Below the pieces are notes generated by a model. It was not told the origin of the DNA. It saw only the letters and a list, made by a program, of their open reading frames with translations, and searched no databases. A DNA stretch of 64,000 nucleotides, from contig NC_080056.1 in the NCBI RefSeq assembly GCF_026212465.1, forward strand, positions 5,762,517-5,826,516, in the 5' to 3' direction. This stretch comes from Amaranthus tricolor. Taxonomy: Eukaryota > Streptophyta > Magnoliopsida > Caryophyllales > Amaranthaceae. Positions 1 through 10,593 of the stretch are shown here, piece after piece; the first letter of the stretch is position 1; each line of letters starts with the position of its first letter. A program made the position numbers and the translations under genes.

Positions 1-549
1 CGGTTCCTTTTTGTTTGTCTACTTTCAGTTTTTCCACTTTAGCAGAGGGAAATTTAAAATCGATTTTCAAAGTATAAATTGAAGATAAAATATATTCATT
101 TGAGATTTTGTTGGATTTATCTTGATGCAAAGTTTTTTATTAATATATAATTTTTACAATTTTTATGATGCATACTTAAAAATATTACGACTCAAAATTT
201 GCTTTGAAAAGCGTGTAAAAAATAAAGTGAACAAACAAAAAAAACGGAAAAGTATATAAAGTAACTCAAATTTTAATGTTAAACAACATTTAGGAGTTTT
301 GAAAGACCTTATATGTACAATATTTTCAATAAGTAGACTGATTTCATCATTTTATTACTTATGAGAATATTCAGTCCTCTTTTGAGAATCACTCTAAAAA
401 TTGCGACATAAAATTATTAAACATGCTTAGTTTGGAATAAACCAACATGTGATATTGTGATAATTAATGACTGCCCTTGACTCTTATTAATCGTTATGGC
501 AAAACACAAAGATACATGAAACCACCTTCTTTGGAGAGCAACAAGGAAT
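1..549. other. AT-rich intergenic, no gene seen
   Basis: No open frame or recognisable repeat is supported here. The sequence is AT-rich intergenic DNA ending at the TTA target site of the following element. Confidence 0.5.
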
Positions 550-552
550 TTA

Positions 553-1595
553 GGGGGCGTTTGGTATGTAATTTATCAATGCAGAAAGTGGAATCATTTA
601 ACCTTATCCTTTACAAGTTGTTTGGTATGAGCTGAAAGTAATTGTTTCCGTTTCTAATAGATTAGCGTTTCCACTCTATTGTTACCGCTCAAAAGTATAC
701 GGAAACAGTTAACGTTTTCAAGCCGAAACACAGTAAACTCTGGCTCTCACGCACTCATGCTTGTAAGAGAAGGAATAATGTTGGTAGTAGAAAGAGTTTG
801 ATTCTGAACTGAATATTCATATCTTAATCCACTTTTCAGCAATCGCAAATTTTCCATGGATACACGAAAGCTTATATACGCTATATGGCATTAACATATT
901 AATTGCACAGTTTCCAATAATGCATATGATAATTTGGGAAATTTAAGTATTTAATAGGGTGTGATAATTAATGTAAAAGTGTATTACCCCTGAATTTCCG
1001 ACCCCTTATACGAAATCAAAACCGTAAAGGACCAGAGGAAATTCGAGTGTCACATAAAAGAAAAGGAAAATAATTTGGATAAATGTTTAAATATTAACTT
1101 TAAAAAGGTGAGTGGAAATTTCGGCAACATCTACCCTAAAACTGTGCGCCTTTGTAAAAAAACAAAAGTTATTTAGAATCTAATAAAGTAAAGGCATCAA
1201 CGGCCTATCAAAAATATATCACGGCGGAATGATTCGTCACTGGCTTCTGAAATCAACATGCCAAGCATGGATCGTGGTTCCAGTGTCAACGCTTATGTTT
1301 TAAAATGACTTAACTCCTTATACCATACAAAGTTATAAACTACGAAGCGAAAATACAAATATACAAGAGAGGACACGAGGCCTCATAACAAAATATATAC
1401 AACCAAAGTTTACAAAAGATAAACAAGAGCTATAAAACAGTACTTATACCAAACAATAAGTAAGGGAAACGTAAATAAGTGTTTCCTTACAATGTTATAC
1501 CAAACAACATATAACCATAACCCTTACCTTTACCCTTACCCCTCTTTATTAATTCCCTTTCCCTTACATTTTCTCTTTCCATACCAAACACCCCC
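553..1595. mobile_element. Non-autonomous PIF/Harbinger-like element with TTA target duplication
   Basis: The left end reads GGGGGCGTTTGGTATG and the right end, read inverted, GGGGGTGTTTGGTATG. These form terminal inverted repeats with one difference in 16. Both are flanked by TTA (550-552 and 1596-1598), the 3-bp target duplication typical of PIF/Harbinger elements. A second inverted motif, TTGTTTGGTAT, lies just inside each end (about 618 and 1494). The 1043-bp interior has no transposase frame, so it is probably a deletion derivative or large Tourist-like MITE. Confidence 0.75.
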
Positions 1596-1598
1596 TTA

Positions 1599-1919
1599 GA
1601 GTTATCTAAAGGTGTTAGTGTAACCTTGGAATGAAATTTTATCACAAATGTTAGATTCGAATATAACAGCTGCTTTTATAACTTGATCGTCCAAATGATC
1701 AACTAATTAATTAGCGTATACCATTGGATAAGCCAGCTAAATGATCTTTGTTTATGAGCATTATTGTTGGAGGCTGAAGCATCAAGTTTTAACAATAACT
1801 TATGTTTTGAGAAATCTATATGCACGTATTGAGTTGAGAAACTCAATTAAAATGCATCGTCGTTGCTATAACAGTTACAGTTAGAGTTGGATATTGAATC
1901 TGAACACACGTACAACCTA
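1599..1919. other. Intergenic, no gene seen
   Basis: Short AT-rich stretch between the Harbinger-like element and the Helitron remnant. Nothing is supportable in it. Confidence 0.4.
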
Positions 1920-3217
1920 TCTTTTCCTGAAAAAAGGGACACTACATGTTCATTATCCTTATCAACAATTCTATTTGTTGGTGCTTATACTGCCATCTCG
2001 TAAAAGTACGAACTGTCAATTGAGCCCTCACGAATTCCAAGATAAGCAAAATCGACAATTGCATCCATTTGATCATATGCATCTTTAATCAATAGATCTT
2101 CAGGTATGTAGATAGTTCTTATCCATTGTTAGGTCCTCCAAGCTTTCTATCTACATCTTTTTGAGAATCCAATATTCAAGATCTCGTAGTTCATAAACAT
2201 TGTCTAATCCCGATCGTATTCTCATGGACGTAATACCTTGCAATCATTCCAAACCTTTGAAAAGTTAGCGCCGAAGACAATATCTTGTCTTGTACCCTTC
2301 GAAATGATTGACAAAATAGCCTAAAATCACCACCGAAAACAATGGCCTTGTATCTGAAGCTTAATTTGGATGCCTTGTCGTAGATAATGAATGTCATCGT
2401 GTACACTCATGTTTAGGGCTTTCAATGCAATGCTTATGAGTCATTGGAGCTTTGTTCTAAATGTTAAACTTGGTTCTTTAAGTAGGCCTATCAACTTACT
2501 ATTAGGTTCTATGCTTCTACATATTAAATCTTTAGTAACATTAAGTGGTATTCTAAATATTGAATGTGTGGTCCTCCCCTTTAGAAATCACAAAGATGCA
2601 AAGCCACTTGAGCATATTTGATGAAAATATCACTTAGGCACATCTCAAGACATATATTCATCAAATAAATTTCATTCTTTCCAAGCATCTCCTTAATAGT
2701 AGAAATAGCATAATTCTTTAATTGATCATCCATGAGGTTCAAATTTATCATGTAAGTGCATAAATTTGATAAAAATTTATCATACAATTAACTTACATTT
2801 TAAGTAAACAATAAGCATAAAAGACCGTGAATATATATTACCTGGCATTTGTAATAAGCTTCTTTGTTTATTTAACATATATTCAGAATGTAACTTCCAT
2901 GTGTGATCCCATACATATGCTAGCCTTGATATGCTACTGGACATAAAAAATATTATAAATAATTTCTTCAAATAGAATGTCGATCCTCAAAAGCTTGCTT
3001 TGGTGAATCCATCAATATATTTTTTATCATCATCAAGTAGAATCAAAAAATAGCAAGCATCCTTAAAAGTAGAATGAATGTCCATCAACAATTCTGATAT
3101 CTTTAACTTAGTAGTTCAGTTAGCAAATCTTGAGTATTATTTCAAGTCTTGATTCTATTATGATTTATCTATTATTGCTATAATTATGGGGGTATTACCA
3201 TCTATTATTTTATTATT
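1920..3217 (-). pseudogene. Decayed Helitron helicase (RepHel C-terminal part)
   Basis: Reading the minus strand in shifting frames gives, in order, blocks typical of the PIF1-like helicase of plant Helitrons. They are: a block with STFKDACYFL then LLDDDKKYIDGFTKAS (about 3090-2990); SRLAYVWDHTWKL (about 2930-2880); LMDDQLKNYAIS (about 2730); the FGGDFR motif (about 2330); and near 2000 a degraded block like the 'APTN' motif. Stops and frameshifts interrupt all of it, so this is a dead fragment. Helitron termini (5' TC, 3' CTRR with hairpin) were not located. The family call rests on motif order, not on an alignment. Confidence 0.65.
2928..3217. repeat. 290-bp direct repeat, copy A (Helitron fragment)
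   Basis: Nearly identical to 9730-10023 in the same orientation, with scattered substitutions and small indels. Both start at GATATGCTAC and end near TTATTATT. The segment is part of the Helitron helicase remnant. The receptor kinase gene lies between the two copies. Confidence 0.85.
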
Positions 3218-3714
3218 ATCCATCACTTTTTCTCATCCAGACTCTATTTACAAGAGGGATATTGGGTTGATGTTGATGTTGATGATGATAACAATAACAA
3301 TAGTCTCTCTAAATCAAAAAATCCAATCTCATATATTAATTCATTAATCCCAAAAGGCTATACAATTTAACACCCACAAAAAGGGCAAATGCTTTCTCCA
3401 CTTAAGAGGTTATATTAAGTCTTAATTAGATATATATAACATGAACGGATGTGTTTTTGTCATAAATCCACAAATCATTACTATAATAGAAAGTGCATTA
3501 ATGCTTTTAGTTATATGTAGCCTCTCAACAAAACCTAAAAGGAAAACCAGATCGATGAAACATAGCAAACACTTAATACATGTAATTTGTCACACAATTT
3601 GACAGGTTGACTTAAAAAGGTAATACTTTGAATCCCATGTAAGCACAACTAAAGGAAAATTCACATTGGATTGTTTTAGTTAAGCTTATAACAAAAGCTA
3701 CTATAGCATTAGCA

Positions 3715-3860
3715 ACACTTAATACAATACCAAAGCCTTAGTCATAAAGATTTAGTTCGGCTAGATGAGTCCTAGACGTGATTCTCTTCCTAACTTCATT
3801 TCGATTTCCTACAATCTCGACCCAAAAGTCTAAACTTTCTAAAATCCTTTTCCACTCGTC
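3715..3860 (-). mobile_element. Possible RTE-type LINE 3' remnant
   Basis: The minus strand has a short frame with NEVRKRI, followed by text close to the usual plant RTE 3' end (a TAAGGCTTTGGTATTG-type tail). It resembles the last residues of RTE reverse transcriptases. It is very short and degraded, so this is a weak call. The rest of 3218-4300 holds no gene I can support. Confidence 0.3.
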
Positions 3861-4300
3861 CCCGTAGTGTAATAATGCAGTAACGATCCTGTCCGATTAC
3901 AGTGATGTTGATGTGATTATCATAACGCCTAAATATCGGTTGAAACCCTAAAATATCCATTGATACAGACTAAAACGTAGTTTTTCTACACCTTTACAAC
4001 ACGGGAAATTTCGGTTCATTATAATAGATGAGATGCGGCCTTGTTTTTACATTACGCTTGTCCCCTCTGAATCACCTCTCATCTTCCTAGTCCTCTTTTA
4101 TAATTGCAAAGTTCCAACTTTCTACTATAGCAACATTTAATACAACAATAGACTTTTGATGGATGCCAAAGTAAAATCCAGTTTCACAACAGTAACATAA
4201 TCTATCAAGGATGGAAAACAATTGGAAGGAATCTTTTCAATTAAAACCAACTCTAAAGGATGTGAACATAGCAAAAAGTCAACAACAAAATGAAAAAACT

Positions 4301-4642
4301 TCAAAATAATTGAGAAAGATAGGTGAAAACCTTAGCATGAATTGATTGAGGGTTCCTCTTATGAGACCAAACGCTACCATTTTGATCAACAACAGTTCTA
4401 ACACCACCAAAACTACTCCTCAGAGAAGAAAAACCAACTAATTTTCCTTGTTTTCCAACAGAAACTGAAAATTTCATGGGAAAATTTCTACATTTGTTAT
4501 GATCATTATGATGATGGGAAATTGTAGAAGAGAAAACACTATACTTGCTAACAACTTTAGACATTGTCATGAACACTAAAAACCCAGAAAAAAATTGAAA
4601 ACAAATATAGGGTTTATTCACAAAAGATGAAAAGGGTTGCAA
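4301..4642 (-). CDS. Unrecognised plastid-type first exon or orphan ORF
   Basis: A frame of 113 residues, or 89 if it starts at the internal MTMSK methionine (codon at 4570-4568). From that methionine the protein is rich in Ser, Lys and Val with few acidic residues, like a chloroplast transit peptide. It then reads SSFGGVRTVVDQNGSVWSHK. A good splice donor (AAG|GTTTTC, near 4313) follows residues IHAK, so the frame may be only a first exon. No continuing exon was found to the left, where only Helitron and LINE debris lies. I do not recognise the family. It could be a truncated gene, or one whose later exons are beyond this window or displaced by transposons. Confidence 0.35.
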   Translation of the reverse strand: MQPFSSFVNKPYICFQFFSGFLVFMTMSKVVSKYSVFSSTISHHHNDHNKCRNFPMKFSVSVGKQGKLVGFSSLRSSFGGVRTVVDQNGSVWSHKRNPQSIHAKVFTYLSQLF

Positions 4643-4942
4643 ATTGCTTTGAAAAAAATGAAAAGGGTGGAAATTAGATTTGGAAAAGAATACGAAAAAG
4701 TCTCAAATTGTAGAAGGGAAAATTGGGGAAATAGGGTTTTGTTTGTGTCTTTCAATTTTAGTTTTGCCATCGCATTTAAACTCTTTTTTGAAGAGAGAAT
4801 TGTGATAATCGTTGGTTTGTGTGATGAGAAGGAAATCCTATGGTTAGATTAATGACACGTGCCATAAGTTATGTGATTTATTAGTTTTCAAATGTATTTG
4901 GATAAGATATTTTCAATATTTTGACAGTGGATAATGAGAGTT

Positions 4943-4943
<1 letters not shown>

Positions 4944-4982
<39 letters not shown>

Positions 4983-4987
4983 GAAAG
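4944..4987 (-). mobile_element. Ultra-short retroposon: poly-A tail with 17-bp target duplication
   Basis: The 17-bp sequence GTGGATAATGAGAGTTT occurs at 4927-4943 and again at 4988-5004, exactly flanking 44 bp. That insert is C, about 37 Ts and GGAAAG. Read on the minus strand it is CTTTCC followed by a long A tail. This is the signature of target-primed retrotransposition in which almost all of the element body was lost by 5' truncation. Confidence 0.75.
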
Positions 4988-5004
4988 GTGGATAATGAGA
5001 GTTT

Positions 5005-6353
5005 ATTATTTTGTGTGTTCTAAATTTTTTTGGAGAAGGAAAAATACAAAACTTACAAGAAATAAAATCCAAATGTGGATGAAATCATATTATAATTTCT
5101 ACATTTAGGATTTTGTGGCGACCTGGCTATGCACCTGACTTCCATTACAATTTCGTCCCTCCTTAAAATATTACACTGATAATTGACATAAGTATTAAAA
5201 AATCGATAAAAACATTCAATTGTATAATATATTTAAAAAGAAAAAATGTGTGAATAAAAAAATAAAACAAAACCGGTGGAGACACAAATATTACAAAGTA
5301 AAAGAGACAAATATTACAAAGTCAAGAAGAACCAACTTAAATATAAAGCGTGACTTATGGATAGAGGAATAGCAACACCTTTCATAAAGAATATTGTTAT
5401 GTTAATGAGGAGAAGGTTTTAGTAAATAATAGTTATTTGTAAGATTAATAAATCAAACTTAAGTGATAGGATTTGATAGGGTGAGAGTTTTGTTATTTTA
5501 ATTTATCTTTTTTAGTTTTGTTTATTTTATTATTATTTTTTTTTCTTTTTATGATGATTTACAAATCACGGTGATTGATTAAGAATTTTTGGTTAATGAG
5601 TAGGCATCAAGATTAAGGTGTCCTGAATCTTGATCTAAAGGTAAAGAATTGTGTCCATAATTTTTAGTGGTTTTATTTTATATGAAGGAAAAATTTAATA
5701 ATGTCGATGTTTTCACTTTTCATCTTAAAATGTTGAGATTGCTGAAAATTATATAAAAGTACCGTTATAACCCCTAATTTGACCCACTTTTTATAGTATT
5801 TTCGGGTTTGGAGATTTTCATATTACATCAAAATTTCTAGATTATAACCCCTAATTTCTGGGTTTCAAGTTAAATTTAATAAGTCCAATCATAATAGCCA
5901 AACAACAACAATAATGTCAATCCTTAATCCCAACATATAGCAATTTTAACTTGTACAACGTAAAACAATATTTTCACGCCTACTTATTTATGGTAGTAGG
6001 CGTTGTTCTTGGATATGATGTGTCTCACATATGAGCGAGATCCCACATCGTTTGATTAATCCTCCTACTACCATATGATTTTTGTAAATAGTGAACTCCA
6101 TCAAATATGTATGCAAGTCAATGCTCATTACCCGTGGATTTATGGCTCCAAGCCCACGAGTGCCCTGTGAGTGCGTCCACATGAGTAGATCCATAAGCTG
6201 ATTATGTGACAAATTGTCATAGCATAACAACATTTCCTTTTTCTAACATACACAAAACATGTAGATATAGTACTTAGTACATTTGAAGTTGAAATTAAAA
6301 GGCTACATCAAAGTCACATGTATACATAAAAACATACATAAGTTTATGAGAAT
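5005..6353. other. Intergenic and 3' flank of the receptor kinase gene
   Basis: AT-rich DNA without a supportable gene. A 12-bp perfect inverted repeat (5989-6000 with 6064-6075, core ATGGTAGTAGG) brackets a 63-base loop containing GATCCCACATCG, a motif common in plant retroelement ends. It may belong to a transposon fragment. The open frame 5988-6233 spans this inverted repeat and has no recognisable protein content. Confidence 0.4.
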
Positions 6354-8726
6354 TTACACTACTAGTTTCTCATCTCCATAGCATTCTACAAGAGCTTGCA
6401 CAACAGATTCCATGCTTGGCCTTTGGTTTCTATCTTCTTCCACACAAGAAAGTCCAATCTCAATCATTATAGCAGCTTGATTCCTGCTAAAATTTCCTAC
6501 CAATCTTGAATCAACCAAGTCTTCCACCCAAGAATCTTCTTTCCTTTTAGCCATTCTCACAAATCTAACCAATTCCGGTATTTCCTCTAATTCAACCCAA
6601 CTCGATAGTCGAATCCCTTTCACAAGCTCGAGGATAACAACCCCATAACTATACACATCAACCTTTGCCGTAATGGGAAGATTCATTGCCCATTCCGGAG
6701 CCATATACCCTTTTGTACCTCTAATTCTAGTCATTTCCGATGAACCATGACTCCCTCTTTGACATAACTTTGCTAGCCCAAAGTCGGAAATTTTTGCCTC
6801 ATAATTCTCGTCTAGGAGTATATTTTCGGGTTTCACATCACAATGGATAACCCATTCGAGACATTCGTGGTGAAGATAAGCTAAACCTTTGGCTGTGCCT
6901 AACGCAATCTTGAATCTTTCTTTCCACCCAAGAAGGGTTGTGCTCGAGAACAGGTGTTTGTCTAATGATCCTTTTGGTACATATTCATACGCTAACAGTC
7001 TGTGTTTCCTTTCCGAACAAAAACCCCACATTCTAGCCAGATTCATATGGTTAATTTTACCAATCGTACTCACTTCTGCCCAAAATTCTTCCTCTCCTTG
7101 GACTACATCTCCGAGTTTTTTCACTGCAACAACTCTATCATCAACCAAAGTTCCCTTGTAAACAGCCCCAAACCCTCCTTTTCCAACTTCTTCCTTGAAA
7201 TTGCCGGTTGCTTTCTTCAACTCTTTATAGCTATAACTCCTAAACTGATTCGAAAGCGCTTGATTCCCATCTTCCATCGGAGCCGAAAGATCGTGTTTCC
7301 TAAACAAAAACAACCACCCCGCTAACAATAAAACTACTTCAATCGTACCAATTACAATACCAAATGAGTACAAATAAACCCATTTGAATCTTTGATTCGT
7401 GATCTCATATTTTTTCGGAAATTCCAACACTTTCCCTTGACTACAATCAATTCGAGACACATTAAGCCCATCAACAGATTTCAATGATGTTTGTTTAGCA
7501 CTTGGTAATCTAAGATACATACTCGCTGGAAATTCATCCGACCTATATCCATTAAAAAGGGGACTTTTTGTGAAACACATTACTTCACCAGTTACTCTAT
7601 AACTAAATCCTTGACATCTACAATCTCCTACACAAAGTTCCTTACAAGCTTCAAAAGAAACATTACGGGTATAATTTAGGTCAAAACCCCAGTAATCAAC
7701 ATGGGTTATCTCAACAAACTCGGAATCAAAACAACTTCTTTTGAATTTCGGCTTACAACCTTTACTCAAATCGCTTGAATCCATCGGTTCATACAATGGT
7801 GGGCAACTACACATGGGTTTTGGTGTATAAACACAAATCCCATTCTTACCACAGAGACCATGAACATCACACAATTTTGAAATTGCTTCCCATCTTATAT
7901 TCCATAACCCAGATGATTCATTCAAACTATAAACCCTAAAATTCCCATCATAATCCATGGTTAATCTTCTTTTAATCCCGATTCCTACATCTGAAGCACT
8001 AAATTGTAACCGATCACTTGAAGAAAATGTACCCAAATCATCAAATACAGCAATCCTACTACTATTATAATTTGTTCTACCATTTCGATAAACAGTAAAT
8101 ATTATATTAGGCCAATAAATGCTAGAAATTTCAGGACCATCATATATCATTCTAAGCACATTATCATTATCAAAAAAGAAACTAAAATACCCAGTTCCAA
8201 TCATATCAGGACCAATACCAGAAACCAATTTATGGGTTTTTCTAAAAATTTGATTAGGAAGCAAAGTATGAGTAGGAAAATCAAAACTTTGCCAAAGAAT
8301 ATTACCAATTTGATCTCTAAGAACAAGATTTCCTGTATTGAGAAGCTCGGCTCTTTCAACATTTGATCCTGTTGTATTTGTTTGCCAAACAATTGACCTA
8401 TCAATGTCTGTTAATACCATCACTCCATTTTTTCTTAATGTTAGGCGCGAGCCGCGGCCATTAACAGGATTATCTCTGTTAGATGTCCATACAACTGTTT
8501 TTTGTTTGGAATTTGTGAACCAAATAGAGAAGTAATATGCATTTGTTGTTCCTGTATTGAGGAATCCACAAGTGAAGGTTTTATCAGGAGAAATGAGAAG
8601 ATTATCAGTGTTAGATGGATCTTTGACATTTAAGGAAGATCCTTTTGGAAGAAAATTTCTAGCAAAAGAGAGGGATGTTAGATTGGTATAAAGGAGGAGA
8701 AGGAAGAAAGTTGTTCGGGTTTTCAT
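6354..8726 (-). CDS. G-type lectin S-receptor-like serine/threonine kinase (ZmPK1-like), intronless
   Basis: A complete 790-residue plasma-membrane receptor kinase in one exon, as is usual for this class. Order of parts: signal peptide (about 1-22); B-type mannose-binding lectin domain (about 25-170, with WTSNRDNPV and LWQSFDFPTHTLLP); a Cys-rich EGF-like stretch (286-324); PAN/apple domain (about 332-408); one membrane helix (about 450-475); cytosolic kinase (about 510-785). Kinase motifs are all present: GKGGFG (516-521), Lys536, HCDVKPEN (628-635), DFG (648-650), APE (676-678). The residue before the catalytic Asp630 is Cys, not Arg, so it is a non-RD kinase, a type often linked to immune signalling. 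The ligand is unknown. The frame is unbroken, so it is probably functional. No clear TATA box was seen upstream. Confidence 0.93.
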   Translation of the reverse strand: MKTRTTFFLLLLYTNLTSLSFARNFLPKGSSLNVKDPSNTDNLLISPDKTFTCGFLNTGTTNAYYFSIWFTNSKQKTVVWTSNRDNPVNGRGSRLTLRKNGVMVLTDIDRSIVWQTNTTGSNVERAELLNTGNLVLRDQIGNILWQSFDFPTHTLLPNQIFRKTHKLVSGIGPDMIGTGYFSFFFDNDNVLRMIYDGPEISSIYWPNIIFTVYRNGRTNYNSSRIAVFDDLGTFSSSDRLQFSASDVGIGIKRRLTMDYDGNFRVYSLNESSGLWNIRWEAISKLCDVHGLCGKNGICVYTPKPMCSCPPLYEPMDSSDLSKGCKPKFKRSCFDSEFVEITHVDYWGFDLNYTRNVSFEACKELCVGDCRCQGFSYRVTGEVMCFTKSPLFNGYRSDEFPASMYLRLPSAKQTSLKSVDGLNVSRIDCSQGKVLEFPKKYEITNQRFKWVYLYSFGIVIGTIEVVLLLAGWLFLFRKHDLSAPMEDGNQALSNQFRSYSYKELKKATGNFKEEVGKGGFGAVYKGTLVDDRVVAVKKLGDVVQGEEEFWAEVSTIGKINHMNLARMWGFCSERKHRLLAYEYVPKGSLDKHLFSSTTLLGWKERFKIALGTAKGLAYLHHECLEWVIHCDVKPENILLDENYEAKISDFGLAKLCQRGSHGSSEMTRIRGTKGYMAPEWAMNLPITAKVDVYSYGVVILELVKGIRLSSWVELEEIPELVRFVRMAKRKEDSWVEDLVDSRLVGNFSRNQAAIMIEIGLSCVEEDRNQRPSMESVVQALVECYGDEKLVV

Positions 8727-9118
8727 TGTTAATTATTGTTTGTATGTATTGTTGCTTCATGGGGATAATGTTAGTTATTAACAATTACTCATTATTTTTT
8801 GCACCATTTAATTTAAATTATTTTTATTTTTGATAATAGTTTATTATTTTATTTAATTTCATTTATATATCTTAACTCTCTTTTAATTTCATTCATAAAA
8901 TTTATTGTCTCTCTTCGTTTATTACCACTTTCTTAAAAATTCTCTTTTTTGTCTTTGATTTAATTCTATTTGGACAAATGAATACTTCTTTCGTTCCATA
9001 ATACGTTGCTATTGATAATGACATTTTTTCACATAATATATCACACTCAGTAATAAGTATTATTATCAATTCATTATTACTCGATACACATTGTCAGAAC
9101 CCTCTTAAATAAATAATA
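8727..9118. other. Upstream region of the receptor kinase gene
   Basis: Very AT-rich. It should hold the minus-strand promoter, but no convincing TATA or CAAT element can be singled out. Around 8985-9100 there is MITE-like text (a TTCTTTCGTTCCATAATACG start). Confidence 0.35.
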
Positions 9119-9390
9119 CTTTCTCCTATTCAGCTTATGTGTCCCATTTCCTTTTATGGTCAAGTCATCTTAATTGTCCCATTTCTATTTTTGATATGGG
9201 TTTTTGACTTTTATGTTCTTAGTAGCTTTATCCTATTTTCAATTATACCCTCAATTAGCCATACTAATTTTCCTCCCTTGCATTAAAAACCCATAATATT
9301 ACACTCTTTCCTACCCTTAGGGTCTCACTTTTGACTCTCTTTAAAATCCGTGAAAAGTCAAATGAGACTCTTAAGGTGAATAAGAGGGAG
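9119..9390. mobile_element. Stowaway-like MITE, copy 1
   Basis: A 272-bp element between TA dinucleotides (9117-9118 and 9391-9392). It starts CTTTCTCCTATTCAGC and ends with the inverted GGTGAATAAGAGGGAG. The ends match the Stowaway pattern (TA target, CTCCCTCC-type terminus). The same element lies at 34924-35196 in the opposite orientation. No coding capacity. Confidence 0.75.
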
Positions 9391-9404
9391 TATTAATATT
9401 TAGA

Positions 9405-9720
9405 GGTATTCATTCGGGTGATTGGGTCGATTTCGGACGGGTGTCATTCGGTTCGAATCAGTTATTTTCCGGATGTGTGTTACGACGGGTCGCACTCGAG
9501 TCGGGTCGGTTAGTCACGGTTCAGTTGAAGATCAGTTATTCGAGCTATCAGGTTTGCATCGGTTCGGTGTCTGTTGAAGTTCGAGTCGAGTGTCAATCGG
9601 TCTTGGTTGTCATCGGTTAATAATTGGTTTGGTTTTAATAAGTACAGATCGGGTTCGGGTATTGTTCTCAAGTAGAATTCGGCTACAAGTTACTAATTAA
9701 TATCGATCGAGTCAATGTCA
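9405..9720. repeat. G/T-rich degenerate minisatellite-like tract
   Basis: A 300-bp stretch of repeated words such as CGGGTCGG, TCGGTTCGG and GAGTCGGGTCGG, with much higher G content on the plus strand than its surroundings. The complementary style of text appears at about 12415-12590. No frame is open. It may be the subterminal region of a transposon. Confidence 0.5.
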
Positions 9721-9729
9721 CATTAAGTT

Positions 9730-10023
9730 GATATGCTACCGCCGGACAAAAAAAATATTATAAATAATTTCCTCAAATAGAATGCCGATCCTCAAAAGCT
9801 TGCTTTGGTGAATCCATCAATATATTTTTTATCATCGTTAAGTAGACTCAGAAAATAGCAATCATCCTTAAAAGTAGAATGAATGTCCATCAACAATTCT
9901 GATATCTTTAACATAGTAGTTCAGTTAGCAAATCTTGAGTATAGTTTCAAGTCTTGATTCTATTATGATTTATCTATTATTGCTATAATTATGGGGGTAT
10001 TACCATCTATTCTTTTATTATTT
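9730..10023. repeat. 290-bp direct repeat, copy B (Helitron helicase fragment)
   Basis: Second copy of 2928-3217, same orientation. It is the same stretch of Helitron helicase (minus strand), without the rest of the gene, so it was either copied from or shares a source with the longer remnant. Confidence 0.85.
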
Positions 10024-10593
10024 AGGTTATTTTTAAAATATGTTGTTGTTGGGGTGTCTAATGTTTCTTGTAGGAACATTTCAAAGAAGATCAATTCAAA
10101 TTTAAAAGCTTAAAATTTGAAAGCATAATCGTTCATTGTATTAAGTAAGAGTTATTACTAAAGTCTCTTGTAAAACCTTATTAAAGTCTTGTTCTTTTTA
10201 TTTCAAGAGTTGGGATTTTCCTTTCAATAAAGGAGAATTGTTAGATCGTTCTTCAAAAAATAATGGGATGTGTAGAAGATAATGAGATATTCTATAGTGA
10301 TCTAAGATTTTAAAGTTAATAAAGAAGGTTTGAATCATACATGTTGAGAAAAACCACAGGCAAGGGCTAGGTTATTTATAGTCGAACATCAATAATATTC
10401 CCTTGCGTTTTGTCCAAGTTATTTTTGTGTTGGTCCTTTTTTTTCGAGTAATGAATATTTTACTTGAAAAAAAAGGAAGTACTACATTTTTTCTCCATCT
10501 TGTATTTGATTTATTACATCCTAAAAAATTTACATTAGTATATATTTGTATATCATATTATTGTAAAAATAATTTTATAAAATTATAATATCA
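10024..10593. other. Intergenic, no gene seen
   Basis: AT-rich, without a supportable frame. The wording resembles LTR or retroelement leader DNA, but no boundaries can be set. Confidence 0.35.

Noticed and set aside
2391..2621. Plus-strand 76-residue frame
   Set aside because: It is antisense shadow of the Helitron helicase remnant on the minus strand.
4881..5072. Minus-strand frame with a poly-Lys run
   Set aside because: It is produced by the poly-T retroposon tail at 4945-4981.
6889..7325. Plus-strand frames across the kinase domain
   Set aside because: Antisense shadows of the receptor kinase coding strand.
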